Assembly: GCF_011799805.1 (NCBI RefSeq)
Contig: NZ_WXUB01000001.1
Location: forward strand, 1,054,001 to 1,118,000
Direction: 5' to 3'
DNA from: Maribellus sediminis
Lineage (GTDB): Bacteria; Bacteroidota; Bacteroidia; Bacteroidales; Prolixibacteraceae
Length of the DNA: 64,000 bases
Part shown: piece by piece, positions 44,745 through 53,506 of the stretch
Layout: the number at the start of each line of letters is the position of its first letter
Position numbering within the stretch: position 1 is the stretch's first letter
Position numbers and translations under genes: made by a program
The notes under the pieces: model-generated
What the model was told of the DNA's origin: nothing
The model's database searches: none
The model's input: the letters and a program-made list of their open reading frames with translations, nothing else

Positions 44745-45461
44745 TGCGGTGCAAAAGTAATGTTCAAAGTTCAATGTTCAAAGAGATAAGTTCAGAGTTC
44801 AGAGTTCAGAGTTGCGAGCTTAGAGCAATGAGCCGCGAGCTTGTGTCTCGTTCCAAATTGGATATTGAATATTCAGCATTGAATATTGGGAATTATTTGC
44901 TGCTGATCTGTAGAGATCGCGTCGGTCTCCGTCAGCTGACGGATTCCTCGAGATGACCCCGCTCTCGCACGATTGTATCGTGTGAATTAGCCCACAGGAC
45001 GGAAGCGTCGGAAGCATGTTAGGAAATGTCAGTCACTACGATTAAGGGCTAAAGCCCGTTTTAGCATAGTTCTGCTTTACCCCGGGCTTAAGCCCGGGGT
45101 AATTCAAGACTAGTGAACCCCGGCTTTAGCCATTAAAGTCCGGTATTCGTGTTCCCGCTGCCTCGCTGTTGCGCGATTGTAAAGCTGAAGCAATCTCTTT
45201 TATTTAGCCGCGAGCTTCGAGCAGTGAGCCACGAGCTTGTTTGGCTTTCCAAATTGGAAATGGGCTATTCAGAATTCAATATTGAAAATTGTTTGGCTAA
45301 CTCTGAACACGTCTGCTGGCGCATGCCGGGCTGACACTGAACTCTGAACTCTGAACATTGAACACTGAATACCGTGCCTTCCGCCTCCTTAACATAGTTT
45401 AATCTTTTTTGATGCCTGTTAATAGCTTTATTCCTGACCTTTGGAAAAACAAAGCCAGCTT
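44745..45461. other. repeat-rich intergenic region, 717 bp
   Basis: Starts with short tandem TTCAGAG-type units (44790-44812), then a degenerate GCGAGCTTG...CAAATTGGA...AATATTGG unit (44815-44895), then the dispersed 280-bp repeat copy A (44984-45272). No gene is supported. Confidence 0.6.
44984..45272. repeat. dispersed repeat, copy A (about 285 bp)
   Basis: Nearly the same sequence occurs at 53734-54008. Shared parts include GCCCACAGGA, AAGGGCTAAAGCCCG, the palindrome CCCCGGGCTTAAGCCCGGGG, ATTCAAGACTAGTGAACCCC, CCGGTATTCGTGTTCCCGCT, GCGCGATTGTAA and GAAGCAATCT followed by TTTATTTAGC. It has strong self-complementarity and no coding potential. Confidence 0.8.
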
Positions 45462-46019
45462 ATGAAGCACCTTTTACTCGCAACCTTATTGTTATCAGGT
45501 TTGTGTACCCTCGCCCAGGAAAAACGCATGACCATTCAGGGAAAGATCGTAGATGCAAGAGGTAATCCCGTTCCCGATGTGTACATTATCAACCTGGTGA
45601 GCAACGAAAAGGATATCACGCTGAATAACGGCGTTTTTACGATTCAGATCTTCCCGACTGATTCATTGATTCTTTCGCACATTTCGTATTTCAGAAAAGT
45701 GGTAACGGCCAACGCATTGCTGCTGAACCCGGTGGTGACACTCGAATCGGAGAGTATAAATGTTGAGGAGGTAACAGTTTCGCCCGAACAAAAGACGGAT
45801 GCCGACAATGCCCTTGAAAACATCGAACAAATTGACTGGGACCCCAGGCCGAAGGTAGGCGATGGTTTTTCCGAAGCCGACAGGGTGAGCCAAACCATGA
45901 AGGAAAACAACCGCCTATTACGCACCGAAGCTGCCTCGGTATCCTTACTGAAATTCTCAGTAGGCGATATGCTGGCCAAATGGAAGAAAAAACGGCAGCG
46001 GCGGAAAAATCGCCGATAG
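45462..46019 (+). CDS. secreted carboxypeptidase-regulatory-like domain protein (paralogue of 18369)
   Basis: 185 residues from the ATG at 45462, which begins a signal peptide (MKHLLLATLLLSGLCTLAQ). The regulatory-like domain (IQGKIVDARGNPVPDVYIIN, LNNGVFTIQIFPTDSLILSH) is followed by a variable acidic linker and a conserved ENNRLLRTEAASVSLLKFSV segment close to that of the 18369 paralogue; the C-terminus is strongly basic (KWKKKRQRRKNRR). The basic tail and the absence of a barrel suggest a periplasmic adaptor, but the function is unknown. It stands alone among repeats; a hairpin repeat follows the stop. Confidence 0.7.
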   Translation: MKHLLLATLLLSGLCTLAQEKRMTIQGKIVDARGNPVPDVYIINLVSNEKDITLNNGVFTIQIFPTDSLILSHISYFRKVVTANALLLNPVVTLESESINVEEVTVSPEQKTDADNALENIEQIDWDPRPKVGDGFSEADRVSQTMKENNRLLRTEAASVSLLKFSVGDMLAKWKKKRQRRKNRR

Positions 46020-46029
46020 CGTTGTAAGG

Positions 46030-46078
46030 GAATAAAGAACCGTTCTTTATGCGTAGCGACAAAGAGAGAACGGTTCTC
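46030..46078 (+). repeat. hairpin repeat family GAACCGTTC, copy 1
   Basis: AAGAACCGTTCTTTAT, then GTAGCGAC, then AGAGAACGGTTCTC form a hairpin 10 bp after a stop codon. Further copies occur at 48611, 53445 and 58916, always shortly downstream of a plus-strand gene. It may act as a portable transcript end; there is no long T-run. The rest of the 368-bp gap to 46388 shows no gene. Confidence 0.7.
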
Positions 46079-46387
46079 TCGGAAGTCATTGAATAGCGCG
46101 AGATTATTTGATGCCGGCAATATGAGATTGCGTCTCCCGGGCACCCGAAATCCGCAACAACAACTTGCAATTGACCCCTGACAGTAATTACAGATTAACC
46201 CTTAAGCTATATGTGTTTTTGGGATGGACGAAACAAGAAGCAATGGGAGCAAAGTTAAATAATGCGATATTTCTGTAATAAATTTATGTTATAGTTCATA
46301 ATACAAAATGAAAATTCCTTTATTAGTATAGCAAAAACTATCTTTCCTATGTAAAAGACTACAATTCGAAACTCTACAAAATCTACT

Positions 46388-47119
46388 ATGAACAATAAAC
46401 AAAAAACATTTTTACTGGCGTTTAGCGCCCTAATTTTGGGAGCTTTTGGTTTACAAGCCCAATCAACAGGGCGTCAAATGGACGATCCCGCTCTAAGCGA
46501 TACTACCGGAAGAAGCATTGAAGCATACTTTGTTCCGGCCACAAAAGAAATTAAGACCCCGGATGCCGATGGTTTTATTCAACGTTGGAATCTCCTGGAA
46601 CCCATTAGCAAACCAAACCGTACGAATACTGTTTTCACCGACAGTTACCTAAGGGAAGCTTTTGATACACTTTATTTTCCGAACCAGTTTACCATTCTTC
46701 CAAAAGATGGTGAAAAAGTAACAGTTGCAAACCAGCAACTAGCCTGGCATGCCCTGGATAGTAAACTGTTTAATGTAAAATTATTCCGTTTCGCTTACGG
46801 GTTAAATAAACCCATTTACGGTGTGGTATTTTGGGCTGTAACAGTGGTTAACAGTCCGCAGGAAATGAAAAATGTAAGGATGGCAGTGGGCTCAAATTCT
46901 GCATCCATGTGGTGGCTAAACGGAGAAGAAGCCGTATTACTTTCAGGTGACAGGCGCATGGTTATGGACGATTGTGTATCGCCCCGCCTGACACTTAACA
47001 AAGGGAAAAATATAATTCGCGGGGTTGTAATCAATGGCCCGGGTATGAGTGATTTCTGTGTTCGCTTCCTTGATGAAAAAGGGGAGCCGGTAAAAAATAT
47101 CACCATAAGTTGCGAATAA
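46388..47119 (+). CDS. secreted protein with jelly-roll carbohydrate-binding-like domain
   Basis: 243 residues, signal peptide (KTFLLAFSALILGAFGLQA). The mature protein starts with an unassigned part (DADGFIQRWNLLEPISKP), and the last 120 residues match the pattern of galactose-binding-like domains attached to glycosidases (SASMWWLNGEEAVLLSGDRR, LTLNKGKNIIRGVVINGPG). It precedes a GH43-type gene by 40 bp, so the two probably form an operon for a plant- or algae-derived arabinan/xylan-like glycan. It may be an accessory binding protein; no catalytic residues are recognised. Confidence 0.62.
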   Translation: MNNKQKTFLLAFSALILGAFGLQAQSTGRQMDDPALSDTTGRSIEAYFVPATKEIKTPDADGFIQRWNLLEPISKPNRTNTVFTDSYLREAFDTLYFPNQFTILPKDGEKVTVANQQLAWHALDSKLFNVKLFRFAYGLNKPIYGVVFWAVTVVNSPQEMKNVRMAVGSNSASMWWLNGEEAVLLSGDRRMVMDDCVSPRLTLNKGKNIIRGVVINGPGMSDFCVRFLDEKGEPVKNITISCE

Positions 47120-47159
47120 AATTATTCAGTCATTCTATTAAAATTTTACTGGAATTATT

Positions 47160-48608
47160 ATGAAACGAATAAAAATAGTAGGCTCAATAGCCCTGTTATC
47201 ATTACTGTTAACCGGAACAATATCAGCTCAGGTTGGGAAACCATTTATACACGATCCTTCAACAATTGTTGAATGCGAAGGAAAGTACTATACGTTTGGC
47301 ACATTTGGAGGCGGATTAATATCAGAAGATGGCTGGACATGGAACGGAGGTGCCGAAAGACCCGGAAGAGGAGCTGCTCCTGATGCCCTGAAAATTGGTG
47401 ACCGTTATCTCGTAGCCTATAGTTCAACCGGCGGTGGCCTGGGAGGCGGTCACAACGGGAGAATACTTACCATGTGGAACAAAACCCTCGATCCAAATTC
47501 ACCCGATTTTAAATTTACTGATCCCATTGAAGTTGCATCATCGGAAGGCATGGAAGATTGTGATGCCATTGACGCCGGGCTGCTGCTTGACCCAACTACG
47601 GGACGCTTATGGTGTACCTATGGTACGTATTTCGGATTTATTAGAATGGTTGAACTTGACCCCGAAACAGGAGAACGTGTTGAAGGTAATGAAGCCATTG
47701 ATATAGCTATTGACTGTGAAGCCACAACCCTGATGTATCGTAACGGATGGTATTATCTGCTGGGTACACACGGAACCTGCTGCGATGGTGCCAACTCAAC
47801 CTATAATATTGTTGTTGGCCGCTCAAGGGAGATAACCGGCCCTTATGTTGACAATGTAGGAAGAGAAATGTTAAAAGGAGGTGGCAAAATGGTTATTGCT
47901 GCACACAACCGGGTTACCGGCCCCGGACACTTCGGCCGTTGGATTATTGATGAGGGCGTTGAAAAAATGTCATGTCACTTCGAAGCCGATTTTGACCAGG
48001 GCGGGCGCAGCGTATTGGGCATTCGTCCTTTGTTGTGGAAAAACGACTGGCCGGTAGCAGGTGAGAAATTCAAAGAAGGTACCTACAAAATTGAATCGGA
48101 ACGCAGGGGTTATGGCTTAGAATTGGAAGTTGATTTTGTGCGTATGCCACGCGGACCCCGACGATTTGGTCAGGAGGATAATGAGCCAATACTTCCCATT
48201 GAATCACAAAAATTAGAAGATGTAATTGCTACTTGGCCAACAGGAAACATCGGTGTAAGAATATCCGACTACATGTTCCGCCCACATCAGAAATGGACCA
48301 TTACAGCGGTTCCCGGTGCAGGAGGATATCCCGGGGGTCCCTACTATAAAATAGTTATTGAAGGAACCGAACGGGCACTGACAGCAACAGCTGAAGCCGA
48401 AGTAATAACAGTTCCGGAATTTACCGCTGCTCCCGAGCAATTGTGGCGAATTGATCAGTTGGTCGACGGAACCTACAGAATTATGCCAAAGGTGGTTCCA
48501 AATTCCGACAAGAAGTATGCATTGATATCGATTGGCGACAGCACACCTACTCTTGCTGAATTTGACCCCAACAGCGACAATTCAAAATGGAATTTCAAGG
48601 ATCACTAG
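47160..48608 (+). CDS. secreted GH43-type glycoside hydrolase
   Basis: 482 residues, signal peptide ending near ISAQ. The five-bladed propeller of GH43 is indicated by KPFIHDPSTIVECEGKYY (catalytic-base Asp in HDPS), EGMEDCDAIDAGLLLD (middle Asp) and IDCEATTLMYRNGWYYLL (catalytic Glu). From about residue 290 there is a beta-rich C-terminal domain, not identified. GH43 enzymes are mostly alpha-L-arabinofuranosidases, arabinanases or beta-xylosidases; the exact subfamily is not readable by eye. It follows the jelly-roll protein gene and is followed by the hairpin repeat. Confidence 0.82.
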   Translation: MKRIKIVGSIALLSLLLTGTISAQVGKPFIHDPSTIVECEGKYYTFGTFGGGLISEDGWTWNGGAERPGRGAAPDALKIGDRYLVAYSSTGGGLGGGHNGRILTMWNKTLDPNSPDFKFTDPIEVASSEGMEDCDAIDAGLLLDPTTGRLWCTYGTYFGFIRMVELDPETGERVEGNEAIDIAIDCEATTLMYRNGWYYLLGTHGTCCDGANSTYNIVVGRSREITGPYVDNVGREMLKGGGKMVIAAHNRVTGPGHFGRWIIDEGVEKMSCHFEADFDQGGRSVLGIRPLLWKNDWPVAGEKFKEGTYKIESERRGYGLELEVDFVRMPRGPRRFGQEDNEPILPIESQKLEDVIATWPTGNIGVRISDYMFRPHQKWTITAVPGAGGYPGGPYYKIVIEGTERALTATAEAEVITVPEFTAAPEQLWRIDQLVDGTYRIMPKVVPNSDKKYALISIGDSTPTLAEFDPNSDNSKWNFKDH

Positions 48609-49193
48609 AGGGAATAAAGAACCGTTCTTTATGAGTAGCGACACATAGAGAACGGTTCTCCCGAACGTCATTGAATAGTGGAGATTGTCTACCGCCGGAG
48701 GAATGAGATCGCTTCTCCCGAGGGTTCGGGATCGCGATGACGATGGATAGGTTTTTTATGCAGCGGACAATGATATATTCGGTTCGGAGATGATTTTTTA
48801 CTGTCCGCTGCCGACACCCTTTATAACAAATGTCATTGCGATCCGATCCGTCAGCCGACGGAGAGGAGAAGCAATCTGTTTTATTTAGCCGCGAGCTTGT
48901 TTGTCGACCCAATTGGAAATTGGATATCCTGAATTGAATATTGGAAATTGCCCCGCAAACTTAACCCTGAACCCTTTCCTCTTTGCTCTCTGCCCTTTGC
49001 GCTCCGCCCTCTGCCCTCCGCTCTTTTCCCTCTGCTGTTATCTTATGTTTAAAAACTTTTGCTAAATTCGTGGGTATTAATGTGGTGATACCCCGTGACC
49101 GAACAGCAGCGAGAGATTTTTTTCACCCTTTAGTATCTGATGATTTATAGGAATTTCCTGTTAAGAATTAATTTACAATAAAAGCATTTAGAT
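48609..49193. other. repeat-rich intergenic region, 585 bp
   Basis: Holds hairpin repeat copy 2, a TGTCATTGCGA...GAAGCAATCT repeat (about 48830-48880), a GCGAGCTTG...AATATTGG unit (48890-48950) and a pyrimidine-rich tract of CTCTGCCC-like words (48965-49040). The last 130 bp are AT-rich upstream sequence of the NACHT gene. No gene is supported. Confidence 0.6.
48611..48660 (+). repeat. hairpin repeat family GAACCGTTC, copy 2
   Basis: Same layout as copy 1 (AAGAACCGTTCTTTAT, GTAGCGAC, AGAGAACGGTTCTC), starting 2 bp after the GH43 stop. The similarity with copy 1 continues about 40 bp further (GTCATTGAATAG). Confidence 0.75.
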
Positions 49194-52079
49194 ATGGTTA
49201 TAGAATCTGCTTTGTTCATTTCGTTTGCGACATGGTTAGGGAGTAAGATAGCTGATAAAGGTTTTGAAGATATTTATTCAAAACTAACACAAGATGATAA
49301 GTTTGATAAACTATTTTTGCATTGTGTTAACGAAACTTCGAAAAAATTCGAAGAAAAATATCCAGATATACTTGGTAATTCGATAAGTTATTTTTTTACA
49401 CAAGAAGAAGTTTTTGACGAATTATGTAAATTATTATTCGTTAACCAAGATATTAACTTAGATATTATCTCAGATTCTTTTTACGAGGCTACTTTACCTA
49501 AAGACTTTATTCTTGAATTTGTTTCAGAATTGAAGAATACCTTAGCTTCTAAGCCAGATTTTCAGGCACTTCTGTCAAACAAGGAGTTGTTTATCGCAGT
49601 AAAAGGAATTTCTAAGGATTTAGATGAACTCACTAAAAATTCAAGTCTGACCCTACAGGAAGTAAATCAAATAAAGAATATCCTTCAAGAGAGATTTAAA
49701 AACAAATTTAGTTTAGAAAGCTTTTTGTCTTTGTACACTAAAAATCTTGTAAATAATTTAGGAATTCTAAATTTTATCGGACTCGGTATCGATCCATCAA
49801 TTAAGAAAGGAAAAAGAAAGGATTTAGAAAAAATCTTTGTAAAACCAAATTTAAGGTTAATTAGTAAGTTTCATATTGAAAAAGAAAAGAATGGTAAGAT
49901 TAAGTATTTTGATGAGGAAAACGAGTTTGGTGAAGGAATTATAATATCTTACGAGCACTTATTTGACAGGCCATATAATTATGTGATATTAGGTAGTCCT
50001 GGTGCAGGCAAATCATTATTAATAAAATCAGTTGTATGCCATATTGCAAATAATGAACGAAAACAATTTTCAAACAAACGAATATTATCTTATATACCCT
50101 TTAGGATTGAACTAAAGAATTATTTATCATATAAAAGAGAAAAAGGAGGTAATCTCTTAAAGTATTTAACCGTTCTTTTGGAAGAAGAATATTCGGTCCC
50201 TAGTATTTTGGAAGAAAATTTATTTTCTGTTTTTTCGAATGAAAAAGTAATTGTATTTTTTGATGGACTAGACGAAATATTCAATGCTTCGGATAAAGGA
50301 CATATAAAAAATGATATCCAAAATTTTCATAATATTTTTCCAAAAATAAGATCGATCACAACTTCTAGATTTATCGGTTACAACGAAGTCAAATTGGATG
50401 AAAAATTATTCTGTGAATTAAATATATTACCATTCAATCCCAAACAAGTAGAAGAATATGTAAAGAAATGGTACAATATTGAAGAAGAGGATGAAAAAAT
50501 AAGAGAAATTGAAACACAGGATTTCATCTCTAAGATGAACAACGTAGATGGAGAATTATTATCCAATCCTTTACTGTTGTCACTGATTGTGATATTATTT
50601 AGGAATAACCTAAAAATTCCTGAATCAAAGCTGGAAATTTATCAAAGTTGTACCAATACTTTAGTTGATAAATGGGATGCGAGTAAGAATTTAGAGTTAA
50701 AAATAAGTGAAGAGATATTACAGAAAAAGGAACCAATTCTTGCAGATTTAGCATTCTGGCAATATGAACAGTTAAGTTCTAGAAAGACTAATATAACATA
50801 TCAGAGAGCTAAACAAATAGTTTCAGAATCACTCATCAGAAAAAAAGTCGCTGACGAATTCAATTGTGACCAATTGGCTGATTCGTTTCTAAGCTACGCC
50901 CAAAAACGATCAATTTACTTTGATAACAATTTTACACATAAAACTTTTCTTGAATATTATACCGCATATTGGATTTATTCAAACATTGAAAAGAAACATA
51001 ACATAAAGGAACGTAATAAGATTATTAAGAAATATATTAACAATCCTTTTTGGTTTATTGTATTGGAACTTCTTCTTAATATGATTGATAAAGACCAACC
51101 AGACTCTGAAATTATAGATTCAATTTTTGCTCAGCATATTGGAAGTAGTCTTTCACTGTCTTTTTTGATTTATATTGTACCAAACATAATAAATGTAAGT
51201 TCTGAAATTGTTATCAGGCTATACAAGGAAAGTATTTTTTATCTAATATCTACTATTGAAATAGATCAAAAAAGAAAGGATTTATTTGAAAAGATAGTTA
51301 AAAATGCACTCACATTTGAACATGGGGCCAAACTCATTACTGCATTCAACCAGATAGAAGAAAAAGATAGAAATTTAAATTATTATATTCTTATTAACGA
51401 AATGGAGTTTAGTCCAAAATATGCTGAAGTGAATATAGGTTTCCAATTCATAAAAGATTCTGAGCATTATAAATCTTTTATAGTAAAAGATCCATATTTA
51501 TTCCAAATAGATAGAACGTACATATCTGATGAAATAGAACAAGAGACTTTTGTTGAAAAGACAATTGAATACCTCAGATTATTTAATCATGAAGAAATAT
51601 TTCAAAATCATCCAAGTTTATATGATTCTTATTCGCTGGGATCATTCATGGGATATTTTTTCTATTTCCAACTTAGAAGTCGAAATATAGAAGATTTAGC
51701 ACATAATATAGCGTTGTTAGAAAAGGAATCTTTATCATATATTTCATTGATTCGCTTTGTTGTAAGTAGAAGTTTTTATTATTCAAAGCCAGAAATTGAA
51801 TCATTAAATTATTTATGTGAAAGGATTATCCATACAGAAACACACGATAAAATAAAATTACTTTTTATTTCAATCTTAAAAGAAATTCTTTCAAACAGAT
51901 TTATTCAAAGAGGTGATAAAATTGAGATTGAAAACTTAGCAACTACATCTAAACTTAAAAGCCTTTTGAGAAAAGTTAAAAGAATGAAAAATAACAAAAA
52001 ATTTATAGAAACGGCAGTGAAGGAATTAAAACTTATTGATAGAGACATTATTGAGGTTATGGAATCAATTGGCAATTGA
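49194..52079 (+). CDS. NACHT-domain NTPase, candidate anti-phage (NLR-like) protein
   Basis: 961 residues. The N-terminal about 190 residues are helical and unassigned (SFATWLGSKIADKGFEDIY). The NACHT module has Walker A GSPGAGKS (267-274), Walker B VIVFFDGLDE (352-361), sensor TTSRFIGY, and the winged-helix-side pattern LLSNPLLLSLIVILFR followed by KLEIYQSCTNTLVDKWD. The C-terminal half (about 540-961) is helical, likely a repeat sensor. Bacterial NACHT proteins of this architecture are known single-gene phage defences. It is much more AT-rich than its neighbours, with codons such as AAA, ATA and TTA dominating, and lies in repeat-rich DNA, which indicates transfer. No effector such as a nuclease is recognised. 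Confidence 0.87.
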   Translation: MVIESALFISFATWLGSKIADKGFEDIYSKLTQDDKFDKLFLHCVNETSKKFEEKYPDILGNSISYFFTQEEVFDELCKLLFVNQDINLDIISDSFYEATLPKDFILEFVSELKNTLASKPDFQALLSNKELFIAVKGISKDLDELTKNSSLTLQEVNQIKNILQERFKNKFSLESFLSLYTKNLVNNLGILNFIGLGIDPSIKKGKRKDLEKIFVKPNLRLISKFHIEKEKNGKIKYFDEENEFGEGIIISYEHLFDRPYNYVILGSPGAGKSLLIKSVVCHIANNERKQFSNKRILSYIPFRIELKNYLSYKREKGGNLLKYLTVLLEEEYSVPSILEENLFSVFSNEKVIVFFDGLDEIFNASDKGHIKNDIQNFHNIFPKIRSITTSRFIGYNEVKLDEKLFCELNILPFNPKQVEEYVKKWYNIEEEDEKIREIETQDFISKMNNVDGELLSNPLLLSLIVILFRNNLKIPESKLEIYQSCTNTLVDKWDASKNLELKISEEILQKKEPILADLAFWQYEQLSSRKTNITYQRAKQIVSESLIRKKVADEFNCDQLADSFLSYAQKRSIYFDNNFTHKTFLEYYTAYWIYSNIEKKHNIKERNKIIKKYINNPFWFIVLELLLNMIDKDQPDSEIIDSIFAQHIGSSLSLSFLIYIVPNIINVSSEIVIRLYKESIFYLISTIEIDQKRKDLFEKIVKNALTFEHGAKLITAFNQIEEKDRNLNYYILINEMEFSPKYAEVNIGFQFIKDSEHYKSFIVKDPYLFQIDRTYISDEIEQETFVEKTIEYLRLFNHEEIFQNHPSLYDSYSLGSFMGYFFYFQLRSRNIEDLAHNIALLEKESLSYISLIRFVVSRSFYYSKPEIESLNYLCERIIHTETHDKIKLLFISILKEILSNRFIQRGDKIEIENLATTSKLKSLLRKVKRMKNNKKFIETAVKELKLIDRDIIEVMESIGN

Positions 52080-52092
52080 AAGTACTCCCTCA

Positions 52093-52217
52093 CTGGCGCA
52101 GCTTTGTAAACCGTACCTCCGCTGGCGCACATTTGTAATGTGTGCCTCAGCCAATGGCTGAAAAACATTTGCCGTGATAATGGCAATATATAGCGGCTCG
52201 GAATGTAAGCCGTGCCC
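52093..52217. repeat. three degenerate palindromic units between NACHT and truncated floA
   Basis: Units at 52093-52118, 52122-52148 and 52193-52217 share the plan GGCnC...TTGTAA...CnGTnCC. The middle one is palindromic (GGCGCACATT TGT AATGTGTGCC). They resemble REP-type hairpins and follow the NACHT stop by 13 bp. Confidence 0.55.
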
Positions 52218-52242
52218 TTTAAATAAACCAAAAAGCAAAAAA

Positions 52243-52650
52243 ATGGAAAACCTTAATCCGCTCATTATTATCATCCCAATTCTGGTGCTGTTTTTTATTA
52301 TTCTTTTTTTTCTGCCTATCGGGCTATGGTTTGCTGCAACTGTTTCCGGGGTTCGTATTTCCTTAATGGAGCTGTTATTGATGCGGATTCGGAGATCGCC
52401 GATACAGGAAATCGTAAGTGGTTTAATTGTTTCGGCCAAAGGAGGATTAAACCTGAGCCGCGAAGAGTTGGAAGCATTTGCATTAAGCGGTGGCAATATT
52501 CAAAATGTGGTGAATGGAATGGTGGCCGCTAAACAAGCCGGTTTTCCCTTGTCGTTTAATAATGCTGCAAAAGCCGATGCCCAGGGACTGGATATCGTAG
52601 CATCGGTAAAAGAAAAAATGCGCGAAACACAAAAAGTTCAGTTTGAGTAA
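52243..52650 (+). CDS. truncated flotillin-like protein FloA (N-terminal part only)
   Basis: 135 residues from the ATG at 52243, against about 330 for FloA. The N-terminal hydrophobic hairpin (PLIIIIPILVLFFIILFFL) and the following SPFH-start sequence (GVRISLMELLLMRIRRSPIQ, REELEAFALSGGNIQNVVNG, AAKADAQGLDIVASVKEKM) align well with the first 130 residues of FloA. The rest of the SPFH domain and the coiled coil are missing, and no in-frame or frameshifted continuation is seen downstream. It is either a decayed copy or a short membrane protein with its own role, such as an inhibitor of full-length FloA. Confidence 0.78.
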   Translation: MENLNPLIIIIPILVLFFIILFFLPIGLWFAATVSGVRISLMELLLMRIRRSPIQEIVSGLIVSAKGGLNLSREELEAFALSGGNIQNVVNGMVAAKQAGFPLSFNNAAKADAQGLDIVASVKEKMRETQKVQFE

Positions 52651-52803
52651 ACCCGCTTATTGCGCGATTGCATCGCGTGAAAGTTAAACCACAAAATAAA
52701 ATCGTGCAGGAGCGCAAACAGCCTGCCGGTGGCTTCGACAAAATGAACCTTTAAAGATTGAAATACGAACTGATAGCCTGAATTTAAAATCAAACCAAAA
52801 CTT

Positions 52804-53379
52804 ATGAAAACCTTTACCCGAATTCTTGTTTTAATGCTGCTGCTTCCGGCAGTGGGGTGTAACGACGACGATGACAGCCCTGAATTCTTCCTTTTTGTTG
52901 AAAATTTTGAATACAGTACCGGCGTTTTACTCTCGGGACCGGAGCCGCCAATTTTGCAAATCGATTATCCAACTTACAGGTATCATGAGCAGGCAAATAT
53001 ACTGGAGGGTGAAATCGATTTTGAGCTTAACAAGCATTTGAAACTAATTTACGGAAGCGGTGTCACGTTAAGTGGAACTGCAGGTGGAGGCGGAGCAAGC
53101 GGCTTATACGAAATTACCGAACTGCCATTTGAAAAGGGGGTGTTTACGCTGCATGAGATAGCGCCCGACGGAAGCATTTCGGTAACTTACAGGGACTCCC
53201 TTTTTACCCTGGCCGTGAATGAAAAATTTATCTATGCCAAAACCACTATTGATACCGTTCCTTTTTATGCCGTTGGAAGTGAAGAAGCCGATACCTGCAT
53301 TACGCAAACAACCACTACACGCGTCATCTCGAATTTTGGTTTTATCCCCCGCGAGAATATACAGGCCTGGGAGTGGTAA
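52804..53379 (+). CDS. hypothetical lipoprotein
   Basis: 191 residues. A lipoprotein signal peptide (MKTFTRILVLMLLLPAVGC) is followed by NDDDDSPE, an acidic spacer typical of surface-exported Bacteroidota lipoproteins. The mature part is beta-rich with a glycine run (GGGGASG) and two cysteines or fewer; no domain is recognised. It stands alone, with a hairpin repeat 66 bp after the stop. Confidence 0.65.
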   Translation: MKTFTRILVLMLLLPAVGCNDDDDSPEFFLFVENFEYSTGVLLSGPEPPILQIDYPTYRYHEQANILEGEIDFELNKHLKLIYGSGVTLSGTAGGGGASGLYEITELPFEKGVFTLHEIAPDGSISVTYRDSLFTLAVNEKFIYAKTTIDTVPFYAVGSEEADTCITQTTTTRVISNFGFIPRENIQAWEW

Positions 53380-53444
53380 GGCGCTGCAAGCTGTTAGCTG
53401 CAAGCTTGTTTCGCATGTTCGACGGAAATTCAATATTGGAGATT

Positions 53445-53490
53445 AAAGAACCGTTCTGTATTAGCGACGACTAGGAGAGAACGGTTCTCT
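53445..53490 (+). repeat. hairpin repeat family GAACCGTTC, copy 3
   Basis: AAAGAACCGTTCTGTAT, then TAGCGACG, then AGAGAACGGTTCTC; same plan as copies 1 and 2, downstream of the lipoprotein gene. Confidence 0.65.
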
Positions 53491-53506
53491 TTGAGGTTCG
53501 ACTCGC

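Noticed and set aside
44790-44812. TTCAGAG microsatellite as a phase-variable promoter
   Set aside because: It is short, imperfect and about 650 bp from the next start, with many similar tracts elsewhere.
45644-46144. Long minus-strand frames opposite the regulatory-domain gene
   Set aside because: They are mirror frames of a gene with a clear signal peptide and paralogue.
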